Shown: positions 33,549 through 42,656, counted from the first letter of the stretch. The stretch: 64,000 nt of DNA from Chlorogloeopsis sp038404745 (GCF_038404745.2 NZ_JAYKTT020000002.1:238491-302490), one strand, 5' to 3'. Notes: generated by a model from the sequence alone, not told the origin. Program-made: numbers and translations.

Positions 33549-33861
33549 TCGCTATACCTATAAAATTACTTGGTCACTTGAGGATCAAGAGTTTGTAGGT
33601 CTATGTATTGAATTTCCTAGTTTATCTTATCTCCATGAGAATCGTGCTGCTGCACTCGAAGGTATTGAAAACTTGGTAAAAGATGTAGTAGCAGACATGG
33701 AAGCGAATGGTGAAATAATTCCAGAACCCATTGCTGAAAAAAACTATAGTGGTAAATTTCAAGTTCGTATTCCTCCAGAGCTTCATCGTAAGCTAGCCAT
33801 GAAAGCAGCAGAGGAAAAAGTTAGCTTAAATCGCTATGTAAGCCAAAAACTAGGTTGTTAA
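33535..33861 (+). CDS. HicB antitoxin with ribbon-helix-helix C-terminus
   Basis: 108 residues from MVNYDRYTYKITW. HicB fold: 'SLEDQEFVGLCIEFPSLSYL' and 'ALEGIENLVKDVVADMEANG'. The C-terminal arc-type RHH is 'FQVRIPPELHRKLAMKAAEE' with 'SLNRYVSQKL'. It should bind HicA and repress the operon. I chose ATG 33535 over 33526 because the extra residues lie within the toxin tail. Confidence 0.8.
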   Translation: MVNYDRYTYKITWSLEDQEFVGLCIEFPSLSYLHENRAAALEGIENLVKDVVADMEANGEIIPEPIAEKNYSGKFQVRIPPELHRKLAMKAAEEKVSLNRYVSQKLGC

Positions 33862-34218
33862 TTTTTTTGTGATAAGTAGGTAGACATTATTAAATATAAA
33901 ACTTGAATGTAGGTTGGGTTGATGCTGCTGTTACCCAACATTGATAAAGTTTGATGGCTAACGCTCACGCTCTACCCATCCTACAAATAATTATGATGAT
34001 TTACTTAAAACACTGTCAGGCTACACTTTTCTACGGTCTGCCAGTGTTTTATTTTGTGTACTCTGGTAACTCTTTGGTTAAATGCTTTTAGGAAGTGCAG
34101 GGTACTTCACTGTTTGAGTTCCCTGTGCTAACGGAAAATTTTGATGAGTATGAAAAGTTCTTGTTAGCTGCAATGAATCCGACATCACGCGGCATCGGGT
34201 AAAGAGCGTGGAAGACTT

Positions 34219-34254
34219 GTTTCCATCCCCGTTAGGGGAAAAGGTTATAGAAAG
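34219..34254. repeat. Lone CRISPR-repeat-like 36-mer
   Basis: It starts GTTTCCATCCCCGTTAGGGG and ends AAGGTTATAGAAAG; the central CCCC-GTTA-GGGG stem, length and ends resemble cyanobacterial CRISPR repeats. Only one copy exists in the window and no cas gene, so it is not an array. Confidence 0.4.
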
Positions 34255-34300
34255 AGTTCACTTCTGGAAACTTTGCAGGGACTGAGTTTGTGATACCCAA

Positions 34301-34357
34301 ATCGACGCATCTCAACGAAATTATAGGGTTTTCAAGGTTCCGGCGAGATGCGTCGAT
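34301..34357. other. 57-nt hairpin of unknown role
   Basis: ATCGACGCATCTC and GAGATGCGTCGAT are perfect 13-base inverted arms around a 31-base loop. It could be a small RNA, or the end of a lost mobile element. Confidence 0.45.
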
Positions 34358-34577
34358 AAAACTAAACACACCTGCACAAAAAACAGTAAAATCTGCGGCT
34401 TCAAGCTGTCAAGTAGTTTATAAATAAGTTAACGGTTGTGGGGTAGTTCGCGGGAAATGGATGAAATAGCATTTGGCGATCGCACTTTAGTTTCCATCAC
34501 AGGCAATTTCAATCAATCCAACTATTCCGTAAACACTTTGCAGTAGAATTAGTGCTTTAGAGAGAGGAGGGCAAAAA

Positions 34578-35918
34578 GTGACTCGCGTAATCATTGTGCG
34601 CCATGCTCAAAGCACCTATAACACCGAAAAGCGCATCCAAGGGCGCACTGATACGTCCACATTAACTGAAAAAGGTCGTAACGATGCCGCTCTAATAGGC
34701 AAAGCCCTCAGTAATATTTCATTTCATGCCATTTACAGCAGCCCCCTACAGCGAGCTAAACAGACAGCAAATATTATTCATAGCTCGCTAGAAAGTAATA
34801 TTGTTCCTCAAACGAGCGATCGCCTATTGGAAGTAGACTTGCCTGCTTGGGAGGGAATGCTTTCGGCTGAAGTTAAACAAAAGTTTCCTGAAGACTATCG
34901 CATCTGGCACGAGCAACCTCATCAACTCCAGATGGTTGTCAAAGAAGCCCAAGGCAGCAGAGAACATTTTCCTGTCTTAGCTTTGTACGAACAAGCACGG
35001 CAATTTTGGCAAGAAATTTTACCTCGTCATCAAGGTGAAACAATATTAGTTGTCGGACATAACGGTATTAACAGAGCTTTAATTAGTACAGCACTCGGCA
35101 TTTCCCCATCTCGGTATCATTCCATTCAGCAATCTAACTGTGGCATTAGCGTGCTAAATTTCTCTGGAGGATTGGGAGACTCGGTGCAGCTAGAATCAAT
35201 GAACCAGACGCAACACTTGGGAGAAACTTTGCCCTCCTTACGCCCCAAGCATCAGGGAGTGCGTTTGTTGTTGGTGCGTCACGGCGAAACTGAATGGAAC
35301 CGCCAAGGTAGATTTCAAGGGCAAATTGATGTTCCCTTAAACGACAATGGCAGACTGCAAGCACAAAAAGCTGCCGAATTTCTTAAAGATATAGCATTGG
35401 ATTTTGCCGTCACCAGCCCGATGCAGCGCCCTAAGGAAACAGCACAAATAATCCTAAAGCACCATCCTGATGTAAATTTAGAATTGCAGGATGGTTTGAG
35501 GGAAATCAGCCACGGACTTTGGGAAGGAAAATTTGAAACAGAAATCGACCAAGAATTTCCAGGCGAGTTGCATCGTTGGCGAACTGTACCAGCAGAAGTA
35601 CAAATGCCAGATGGAGAAAACTTACAACAAGTTTGGGAACGCAGTGCCATAGCTTGGCAGTTACTTGTGCAAGCAGCCTTGACAAAGGGACTCCAAACTG
35701 GAATAGTAGTTGCTCACGATGCAACTAACAAAAGCTTGCTTTGTCAAATTCTAGGTTTATCAGCAGAAAACTTTTGGAACTTCCGCCAAGGTAATGGTGC
35801 AGTCAGTGTGATTGACTACCCATCAGGATTGAGTGGTTTACCAGTGTTGCAAGCAATGAACATTACCGCTCATTTAGGTGGAGGAGTGTTGGATAAAACC
35901 GCAGCCGGAGCGTTATAA
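34578..35918 (+). CDS. Double-domain histidine phosphatase (phosphoglycerate-mutase-like)
   Basis: 446 residues with two complete histidine-phosphatase domains. The first has 'IIVRHAQSTYN' (His9), 'YSSPLQRAKQTA' and 'ILVVGHNGINRA'. The second, from about 228, has 'LLLVRHGETEWN', 'TSPMQRPKETAQ' and 'GIVVAHDATNKS'. Both keep the catalytic His-Arg set. The family dephosphorylates small metabolites; the substrate is not readable. It starts with GTG after a strong GGAGGG. The dihydroorotase-like gene begins 10 bases after its stop, an operon-like spacing. Confidence 0.85.
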   Translation: MTRVIIVRHAQSTYNTEKRIQGRTDTSTLTEKGRNDAALIGKALSNISFHAIYSSPLQRAKQTANIIHSSLESNIVPQTSDRLLEVDLPAWEGMLSAEVKQKFPEDYRIWHEQPHQLQMVVKEAQGSREHFPVLALYEQARQFWQEILPRHQGETILVVGHNGINRALISTALGISPSRYHSIQQSNCGISVLNFSGGLGDSVQLESMNQTQHLGETLPSLRPKHQGVRLLLVRHGETEWNRQGRFQGQIDVPLNDNGRLQAQKAAEFLKDIALDFAVTSPMQRPKETAQIILKHHPDVNLELQDGLREISHGLWEGKFETEIDQEFPGELHRWRTVPAEVQMPDGENLQQVWERSAIAWQLLVQAALTKGLQTGIVVAHDATNKSLLCQILGLSAENFWNFRQGNGAVSVIDYPSGLSGLPVLQAMNITAHLGGGVLDKTAAGAL

Positions 35919-35928
35919 AATTTATGCT

Positions 35929-37239
35929 ATGACGAGCATTTTGCTACAACAAGTAAGGGTAATCGATCCCGTTTCTGGAACTGACAAAATTGCCGATGTG
36001 CTTTTGAGCAGCGGTTACATCCAGGTGGTTGCCAGTAATATTTCTGATATCCCTAGTAACACTCACATCCAAGATTGTCGTGGATTGGTTCTGGGAACGG
36101 GATTGGTAGATTTGTACAGCCACTCCGGAGAACCGGGATTTGAAGAACGGGAAACCCTCTCGTCTCTCTTGCAAGCTGCCGCTGCTGGAGGATTTACCAG
36201 AATCAGCATCTTACCTGATACCTCCCCACCCATCGATCATCCTGCTGTGGTAGCACAGTTGTTACAAAAGACACGTAGGCAAGAGGATACGGGAAAAAGA
36301 TTCTCCCCCTCTCCCCCTCTCCCCCTCTCCCCCTCCTCTCTTCCCCATCTCAACATCTGGGGTGCAATTACCCTAGAAGTTGCTGGCAAGCAAATGACAG
36401 AATTGGCAGAATTAGCTGCGGCGGGAGTTATTGGTTTTACTGATCGCCAGCCATTGGAAAATTTGGTGCTGGTGCGGCGAGTGTTGGAATATCTCCAGCT
36501 ATTAGCTAAACCAATCGCACTTTGGTGTTGCGATCGCCAACTCATGGGTAATGGAGTGATGCGGGAAGGAGTAGACTCGATTCGCTTTGGTTTACCTGGA
36601 AATCCTGCCGCCTCGGAAACAAGTGCGATCGCTGCTTTGATCGAGTTAGTAGCCGCTATGGGTACGCCAGTACATATCATGCGTGTTTCAACTGCCCGTA
36701 GTGTCGAACTGATTGCAGCAGCCAAAGCTCAAAATTTGCCCATCACAGCCAGCACTACCTGGATGCACCTTTTACTTGATACGCAAGCTGTGAAAAGTTA
36801 CAATCCTAGCCTGCGTTTGGAACCGCCTTTAGGAACTCCCGCAGATTTGCAAGCGTTGCGGCAGGCAGTAAGAACAGGAATTATAGATGCGATCGCAATC
36901 GATCACACACCCTACACTTACGAAGAAAAAACCGTCGCCTTTGCCGAAGCACCACCTGGAGCCATTGGTTTTGAGTTAGCATTGCCCTTGTTGTGGCAGT
37001 TTTTAGTAGAAACCGGGGAATTTACAGCTGTAGAGTTGTGGCAGGCATTGAGTAGTCGCCCGGCAGAGTGTTTAAAACAAACTCCGAGTGCGATCGCGCC
37101 AGAGCAAAAGGCAGAATTAACTTTATTTGATCCCAAGCAAAGTTGGAAAGTGGAAAGAAAAAGCCTGCATACACTCTCTGATAATACGCCTTGGTTGGGG
37201 CAACAGTTGCAAGGAAAGGTTGTGCAGATTTGGTGTTGA
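35929..37239 (+). CDS. Dihydroorotase-like protein lacking metal ligands
   Basis: 436 residues from MTSILLQQVRVIDP, with the amidohydrolase layout of dihydroorotase. The signature DxHxH is 'DLYSH' (residues 61-65), so the first His is Tyr. The 'PHH' segment is 'STTWMHLLLD', and 'DHAPH' is 'DHTPY'. Several zinc ligands are thus missing and hydrolysis is unlikely. Inactive dihydroorotase homologues (PyrC') in other bacteria support aspartate transcarbamoylase assembly, which is a plausible role. A palindromic repeat is inserted in frame near residue 118. ATG 35929 is preferred to the upstream ATG 35878, which lies inside the phosphatase gene. Confidence 0.75.
   Translation: MTSILLQQVRVIDPVSGTDKIADVLLSSGYIQVVASNISDIPSNTHIQDCRGLVLGTGLVDLYSHSGEPGFEERETLSSLLQAAAAGGFTRISILPDTSPPIDHPAVVAQLLQKTRRQEDTGKRFSPSPPLPLSPSSLPHLNIWGAITLEVAGKQMTELAELAAAGVIGFTDRQPLENLVLVRRVLEYLQLLAKPIALWCCDRQLMGNGVMREGVDSIRFGLPGNPAASETSAIAALIELVAAMGTPVHIMRVSTARSVELIAAAKAQNLPITASTTWMHLLLDTQAVKSYNPSLRLEPPLGTPADLQALRQAVRTGIIDAIAIDHTPYTYEEKTVAFAEAPPGAIGFELALPLLWQFLVETGEFTAVELWQALSSRPAECLKQTPSAIAPEQKAELTLFDPKQSWKVERKSLHTLSDNTPWLGQQLQGKVVQIWC
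36279..36345. repeat. Palindromic element in frame in the dihydroorotase-like gene
   Basis: GGCAAGAGGATACGGG on the left and repeated CTCCCCCT words on the right surround AAAAAGATT. It is translated as 'RRQEDTGKRFSPSPPLPLSP', an insertion absent from typical family members. Confidence 0.7.
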
Positions 37240-37505
37240 TTGGTAGGGGTAATTGAGACTCACACTCACTAGAGACATTTTTATTTCTGCGTAGAATAAT
37301 TTTACTTTGAAAAGTTTTGTAAAGAACTAAGAAATTTCCATATTGACATTTGAATGAATACCAAGAGCTTACAAGTTAGTAATAGTGATTGTGATAGCTA
37401 TTGCTGATTTTAACTGATTGCTTTTGTCTGTTTTTGCAACAGTTAAAAAATAGTTCATGTTCTCAATGTCTGGGAACTTTAGTCTTTACTAAATAAGGTG
37501 AATTT

Positions 37506-38079
37506 ATGCTTCTTTCAACCTTTGAGCTTCTCGTCAAGCCTCAATTGCCACCTGGTTTGCCAAATGTACCACCTGAATTTGAAAACCTCAGTCGTACAGT
37601 TATTCAAGGTTACTTTTTAACCCTTGCTAATACCATAAATTCTGATGTACTAGTTTCTCTTGTATTTACGGCAGTTAAAAATTGAACATCAAAATACTTT
37701 TATTATTAACCAACCTTCTTTACTACTGGCACCTGAAATTAGTAATACTGCTGGTGTGGAAAACCCTTTTCTTAACTTCTTTGTATTTCCAAATGGTTCT
37801 CAAACTAGATGTATGATTAAAGAAAGCAAAACTTTGTTTAACTTAACCGCAATTATTTCCTTTAAATCGGATTGTATTGCAAAAGATGATGTCAGTTTTT
37901 TCATTGAACAATTGCAATTAAGAAAATGTCCACTCCTTCATTTTGAATTAGAAGGATGGCATTTAGAACCTTTGGCTATTGAAAGTAGTAGTTTGGTAGA
38001 TTATGTAGATAAAGTCCTAGAGACATTGCGACAACGATTGTTAGAAGAGTGTAAAGCTGAAATGTCATTGTTAAGTTAA
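37506..38079 (+). pseudogene. Frameshifted gene of unknown function
   Basis: ATG 37506 with AAGGTGA upstream opens a 59-codon frame ('MLLSTFELLVKPQLPPGLPN' to 'SLVFTAVKN') that stops at 37683. Deleting one A from the A5 run at 37677-37681 would join it to the next frame ('KIEHQNTFIINQPSLLLAPE' on to 38079), giving a protein of about 190 residues. The joined product has no recognised domain. A true pseudogene, programmed slippage at the A run, or a sequencing error are all possible. Its end is 18 bases from the convergent gene. Confidence 0.6.
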
Positions 38080-38097
38080 TAAGAAAGCAATGGGATT

Positions 38098-39366
38098 TCA
38101 CTTACGGATGCCTTCATTATCAATTGCACTGTAAATATCATTTGGGGCAAGCCCTAACCAAGGATCTGAACTAGGAGTTAAAAACAATTCAGCGTAAACT
38201 CTTTCATTCAATGCCTCTACATTAGTAGTTTGATTACCCTGTACAAACCACTGATGAATTTGTCTGTGCAGCATATATTCATTTCTGACTGTATCAAGAG
38301 CCATTGCAGCTTCAAAATTGCGAATCAGTCTGGTGAAATTCTCTTCCGGGTTTTTGGTAGACTGATTTTTTTTAGCGCGGATTAAAGCAATACTGTTTCC
38401 ATCAAGCTTGGCATCAGCAGAATGCAATTGGGCAATTCTATTCCAAGTCCCTTGATCGGTAATTTCTGAGGGAGTGTTTTGATTTCCTGCATTCCCAGGC
38501 TGGATTGTGTTCAGCATAGGACTTTCCACTCTCATCTTCGCTACTGCTAAAGAACCTGCTACTGTAGCGTTGGGAGTTTCACTGGAACTATTAGGAGATT
38601 CTACCATTCGTGGTGGAGATTGAATACCTAGCCGAGATAAATCTGCTGTCCATTGGGTTTGAATAACATTGAGGCGATCGCGGTGATACTGGCGTAAAAA
38701 AGCCTCTCGTTCCAAGCCGTTACGTTTGCTAATTTCCTTCGCTGCTACTTCTGCCTGTTGTAGTTGACTTAAAAAAGCTTTGGGGCTGTATAATCCGGGA
38801 ATAGCATCAATCGGACGTCCGGAACTATCGAGAATATAGTGAATGCTATTACCTGTAATTGTCCGTTCTAATTTACGTCCATCGCCAAAATCAATCGTTA
38901 CTTTCGGTACAGGACGCACTGATTGCCAATGTAGGATAAAATCTTCTCTTAGTTTCTTAGAAATTTCAGTATTTGGATAAAGTGCTACTCTAAAAAATCG
39001 GCTGTTAGCACAACTGAGATCTGTATTTAAGTTACCCAACAACCGTAAAGATAGAATTGGTTTACCACTAGCTTTGGCGGCAGATTTTGCTTGCTCTAAG
39101 TTGGTATACCAATACAGCTTTGAAGCATAACAATCTCGCTGCTGACAAAGTTCATCTAAAGCCGCTCGAATTTGTGGAGAATTTAATTCATTAACGTGAG
39201 ATTTGAGAAATACTTCTAACCCGCTTTGCCCCTGTTGGCGTAGTTTAGGAACTTCTTGAGACAGTTTAGATGTTTTTGAGATAGGATTTTGAGAATAAGC
39301 TGGTTGTGAAATACTGATGCCAATTAGCATCAATGTAAATGAAATTTTTAAAGTAGTGAATTTCAT
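38098..39366 (-). CDS. Exported protein with thioredoxin-like region
   Basis: About 422 residues from MKFTTLKISFTLMLIG, with a signal peptide ending near 'QPAYSQ'. The region around residues 85-200 ('EQAKSAAKASGKPILSLRLL', 'FRVALYPNTEISKKLREDFI', 'HYILDSSGRPID') looks like a thioredoxin-type fold of the DUF255 kind, without a CxxC. The rest is helical. The function is unknown; it is expected in the periplasm or outer layers. Confidence 0.6.
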   Translation of the reverse strand: MKFTTLKISFTLMLIGISISQPAYSQNPISKTSKLSQEVPKLRQQGQSGLEVFLKSHVNELNSPQIRAALDELCQQRDCYASKLYWYTNLEQAKSAAKASGKPILSLRLLGNLNTDLSCANSRFFRVALYPNTEISKKLREDFILHWQSVRPVPKVTIDFGDGRKLERTITGNSIHYILDSSGRPIDAIPGLYSPKAFLSQLQQAEVAAKEISKRNGLEREAFLRQYHRDRLNVIQTQWTADLSRLGIQSPPRMVESPNSSSETPNATVAGSLAVAKMRVESPMLNTIQPGNAGNQNTPSEITDQGTWNRIAQLHSADAKLDGNSIALIRAKKNQSTKNPEENFTRLIRNFEAAMALDTVRNEYMLHRQIHQWFVQGNQTTNVEALNERVYAELFLTPSSDPWLGLAPNDIYSAIDNEGIRK

Positions 39367-39600
39367 ATTTACAAGCAAAATAAGCACATTAGTTTGGTTA
39401 AACTAATTAGAACTATTATCTGCTAATTTAGTTCCCAGTATAATCCTTGTAAATGGGCTACTTAAATTTTTGCGTAAACCTAGCAAAACTTAATATTGCG
39501 TTTGTTGCTTTGCCATCTTAAAAACAGATTATTACACTGTCAATATAGAGCAATAATCTGTGCAGCATCTACGCTAGACTATCCCATTCAGCAAAAACAA

Positions 39601-40236
39601 ATGACCATTCTTAACACCCGCAATTTATCCCTAGAAGATGTGCAGCGCCTTTTTGGCTTTCAAGAACAGTATATTGAGTCATTTTCACCTCTGTTATCTT
39701 TAGAACCTCTCACAGAGTTAGAACAACAAGAACTTCTGCAAATTAGAGATGACTTTCGCCGCTACCTCACATCTGGTAAAGTTTCCGAAGGTCAGGTAAA
39801 GTTCCTTGTAATTGCTCCTCTATTAAGATTGGCAGGGTTTTATCATTATCCAATCGAAATTACTTTGGAAGAAGATATTATTGATATAGAAATTGAAGAT
39901 GAAGATAAAATAATTAAAGGAAAAATGGACATTTTAGCTGTTAACAAAGTTAAAAAAACAACAGCTAATGCTTATTTTTGGATATTATTGATTGAATCTA
40001 AAAATAGTAGTATTTCTCCATCCGAGGGATTGCCCCAATTGCTGACATATGCATCTCGCAGCTTACAGAATCAATTATCTGTTTGGAGATTGGTAACAAA
40101 CGGACAGTATTATCAATTTGTTCATCTTCAACAAGGTAATCCTCCAATTTATCAACTCATGCCATTACTAAATCTCATGGAACCTCGACGTGGAATGGAG
40201 TTACTACAATCCCTGAAAGCAATTTGTCAGTTATGA
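39601..40236 (+). CDS. PD-(D/E)XK nuclease-like protein (type I restriction R N-terminal-like)
   Basis: 211 residues from MTILNTRNLSLEDVQRLF. 'SEGQVKFLVIAPLLRLAGFY' and a nuclease-like core follow: Asp in 'KGKMDILAV', then 'FWILLIESKNS' giving the E-x-K motif, and 'GLPQLLTYAS'. This resembles the N-terminal domain of type I restriction HsdR subunits, which cyanobacteria often carry alone. No methylase or specificity subunit is near. The frame extends upstream to 39496, but the ATG at 39601 begins the conserved part. Confidence 0.7.
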   Translation: MTILNTRNLSLEDVQRLFGFQEQYIESFSPLLSLEPLTELEQQELLQIRDDFRRYLTSGKVSEGQVKFLVIAPLLRLAGFYHYPIEITLEEDIIDIEIEDEDKIIKGKMDILAVNKVKKTTANAYFWILLIESKNSSISPSEGLPQLLTYASRSLQNQLSVWRLVTNGQYYQFVHLQQGNPPIYQLMPLLNLMEPRRGMELLQSLKAICQL

Positions 40237-40244
40237 GAGAACAA

Positions 40245-41798
40245 TTAGCAAAGTAGCTCTGTTGTTTGCTGGGGATGTACCAACGTATTCGCACACAAAA
40301 TACCAGATGCTGCCACTGCTGGCACACCAATTCCCGGCATAGTGCTGTCACCGACGCGATATAATCCTTGGATAGGTGTGTGCGGCCCTGGAAACATTCC
40401 TTTACCCGCTGCGATCGCAGGGCCGTAACTTCCCTGATATCTCCGCAAATAATAAGCATGGGTAAGTGGTGTACCGATCAGTTCTAAAACTATGCGCTGT
40501 CTGAGATCGGGAATAATTTTTTCTAGGGCGCGATATAAAGTTTCTGCTTTCTGTTGTTTCTTTTGTTCGTATTCCTCATTTCGTTCCCATCCAGCATAGT
40601 GTTCCAGGGTGTAGGCGTGAACTACATGATGCCCTTTGGGAGCAAGTGCTGCATCCCAAACACTGGGAATTGAGATCATGCAAGTATTCCCTGGTGTGGT
40701 GATATCCTCGCTGCTGTCGTGAACTACCACATGATGTCCTGTCAAATTCTCCAACCCATCGGCACGAATACCTAAATGTAAATGCATAAAGCTATCGACT
40801 GCTGGTGTAGCTAAAGCCGTTTGTCGATAAGACGCAGGTAATTCTTCGGGATGCAAAAGTTTTGTGTAAGTATCCCAAATACTGGCATTAGAAATTACTA
40901 TCGGTGCTTTGAGAATTGAAGACGCGGAGATATCATTCCCCGTGTCTCCACCTCCCCGTGTCCCCTTGTCTTTCTTTCCCAACCGCACACCTACAACTTT
41001 TCCAGCCTCCACCAAAACTTGCTCAACGTGATATCCTAACAGCAACTTCCCACCCCAGCGTTCCAATCCCCGCACCAAGGCATTGACAATTGCCCCACTC
41101 CCACCTACCGGATACTCAACACCAGCACGGGAACGTTCTCCCAACATAAAAGCTACCTCTGGAGCAATAGTACCGTGTGCCTTTAAACCAGAAAGTAGGA
41201 AGCATTCTAAATCAATCAGCCGCCTCACCCAAGAATCTTGCACTGTAGCATCCATCACATCACCTACAGAAGCTCGGACAAGGGATAAATGGGGTAGCAT
41301 TTTCCACAAAGATGGCAAGTAATGCCTGAGTAAGACAGGAAACATCTGCCAATCTGCTCTCAGTGCTAGACTAGGTATACCTTTCATAGCTTCGTACAAA
41401 GGCAAGAGGCGATGGGTAAACTGTTCTAGTTCTGTTGCTCCTTTCAGGGTAATTTTTGCTACCTCTTGACGATAAAGCTCGGTATTGCTGTAAACTGCAA
41501 AAGTACCTTCTGGAAAATGATAATGTCCCAACGGATCGTAGCGTATAGCTTCTAACGATTCACCTAAAACATCCAAAACTTGTTTGAGGGGATTTAAACT
41601 CTGGGCGTCTGTTAAACCACAATAGAATGAGGGGCCAGAATCAAATTCAAATCCCCTTCGTCTAAAGTTATGAGCAGTACCACCAGGAATTGTATGGCTT
41701 TCACATACAATTACGCGTTTGCCATAACGAGCAAGTAACGCAGCAGCACATAACCCGCCAATACCGCTACCAATAACGATGACATCACTATCTTGCAT
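40245..41798 (-). CDS. FAD-dependent oxidoreductase, carotenoid desaturase/isomerase family
   Basis: 517 residues. The N-terminal FAD-binding motif is 'DVIVIGSGIGGLCAAALLAR', followed by 'PGGTAHNFRRRGFEFDSGPS' typical of phytoene desaturase and CrtISO relatives. The C-terminal FAD motif is 'GLYRVGDSTMPGIGVPAVAA'. The specific reaction is not evident; it is not a clear CrtH or CrtO. An in-frame palindromic repeat sits near residue 280. Its 3' end is 8 bases from the convergent nuclease-like gene. Confidence 0.75.
   Translation of the reverse strand: MQDSDVIVIGSGIGGLCAAALLARYGKRVIVCESHTIPGGTAHNFRRRGFEFDSGPSFYCGLTDAQSLNPLKQVLDVLGESLEAIRYDPLGHYHFPEGTFAVYSNTELYRQEVAKITLKGATELEQFTHRLLPLYEAMKGIPSLALRADWQMFPVLLRHYLPSLWKMLPHLSLVRASVGDVMDATVQDSWVRRLIDLECFLLSGLKAHGTIAPEVAFMLGERSRAGVEYPVGGSGAIVNALVRGLERWGGKLLLGYHVEQVLVEAGKVVGVRLGKKDKGTRGGGDTGNDISASSILKAPIVISNASIWDTYTKLLHPEELPASYRQTALATPAVDSFMHLHLGIRADGLENLTGHHVVVHDSSEDITTPGNTCMISIPSVWDAALAPKGHHVVHAYTLEHYAGWERNEEYEQKKQQKAETLYRALEKIIPDLRQRIVLELIGTPLTHAYYLRRYQGSYGPAIAAGKGMFPGPHTPIQGLYRVGDSTMPGIGVPAVAASGILCANTLVHPQQTTELLC
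40920..40972. repeat. Palindromic element in frame in the FAD oxidoreductase
   Basis: On the plus strand GACGCGGAG, then ATATCATT, then CCCCGTGTCTCC and CCCCGTGTCCCCTTGTC. The gene reads it as 'KDKGTRGGGDTGNDISAS'. Same family as 19434-19545. Confidence 0.7.
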
Positions 41799-41810
41799 TT
41801 TTGTTGTTTG

Positions 41811-41835
41811 TTAGTAGTTAGTAGTTAGTAGTTGG
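41811..41835. repeat. Short tandem heptamer repeat
   Basis: TTAGTAG repeated about three and a half times. Heptamer tandem repeats like this are typical of Nostocales intergenic DNA; similar runs precede the ankyrin gene (60683-60709) and follow crtD (about 48995-49035). Confidence 0.7.
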
Positions 41836-41873
41836 TTGTTTACCACTAACCACTATCCAATATCCATTGACTA

Positions 41874-42656
41874 ATGATCGAACCATTGATTGAATTAAAA
41901 GGAATTTCTAAGTCCTTTGGTAACAATAAGGTTTTAGATAATATTGATTTGACGATTTATCAAGGAGAAGCATTAGGGATAATAGGGCCTAGTGGCACTG
42001 GTAAATCGACAATTTTACGCGTGATAGCGGGGTTAATAGCCCCCGATGCAGGAGAAATTTACATACAAGGAACCCGGCGCGAGGGTTTGATTGAGGATGG
42101 AGGCGATCCGCTTGGCATTGGGATGGTATTTCAGCAAGCGGCGTTATTTGATTCACTGAGTGTGGAGGAGAATGTAGGATTTTTATTGTATCAATCCTCG
42201 AAATTGCCAAGAGCGCGTATTCGCGAGTTAGTTGAAGAAAAATTGGAGATGGTGGGTTTGCCAGGGATAGGCGATCGCTATCCTGCGGAACTTTCTGGAG
42301 GTATGCGCAAACGAGTTAGTTTTGCCCGTGCGATTATGTCTAATCCCGAACACCCTGAAGAAGGGCCAGAAGTTGTACTCTATGATGAGCCTACAGCTGG
42401 ACTTGACCCGATCGCTTCAACAGTCATAGAAGATTTAATCAGGCAGTTACAATCTACGCAGGGAGCCTGTGGTACCTACGCAATTGTTACTCACCAAGAC
42501 AGTACTATTCGCCGGACGGCAGACAGAATTATCCTTCTTTATCAAGGTAAAGTGCAGTGGCAGGGTACAGTTAACGAAATCGATAGCACAGATAATGCTT
42601 TGATCAGACAGTTTATGAGTGGAAAGGTATCAGGACCCATTCAAGTAGTAGGTTAA
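41874..42656 (+). CDS. MCE/Mla-type ABC transporter ATP-binding subunit
   Basis: The 260-residue ATPase has Walker A 'GPSGTGKST' (38-46), signature 'LSGGMRKRVSFARA' and Walker B 'VVLYDEPTAGLDP'. 'GLPGIGDRYPAELSGGM' is typical of MlaF and plant TGD3. It starts 101 bases before an MCE gene, consistent with a lipid-importing ABC complex at the envelope or thylakoid interface. The permease (MlaE/TGD1-like) is not in the window. It is divergent from the FAD oxidoreductase. Confidence 0.85.
   Translation: MIEPLIELKGISKSFGNNKVLDNIDLTIYQGEALGIIGPSGTGKSTILRVIAGLIAPDAGEIYIQGTRREGLIEDGGDPLGIGMVFQQAALFDSLSVEENVGFLLYQSSKLPRARIRELVEEKLEMVGLPGIGDRYPAELSGGMRKRVSFARAIMSNPEHPEEGPEVVLYDEPTAGLDPIASTVIEDLIRQLQSTQGACGTYAIVTHQDSTIRRTADRIILLYQGKVQWQGTVNEIDSTDNALIRQFMSGKVSGPIQVVG

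Larger units (their letters stand above)
33862..34577. other. Large intergenic region with several repeats
   Basis: These 716 bases hold a GTAGGTTGGGTT / ACCCATCCTAC palindromic repeat (33908-33983), a lone CRISPR-repeat-like 36-mer (34219-34254) and a 13-bp-stem hairpin (34301-34357). No coding frame is convincing. The GTG at 34578 is preceded by GAGAGGAGGG, a good ribosome site. Confidence 0.6.

Noticed and set aside
34219..34254. CRISPR array
   Set aside because: Only one repeat-like sequence is present, without spacers or cas genes, so it is listed as a lone motif.
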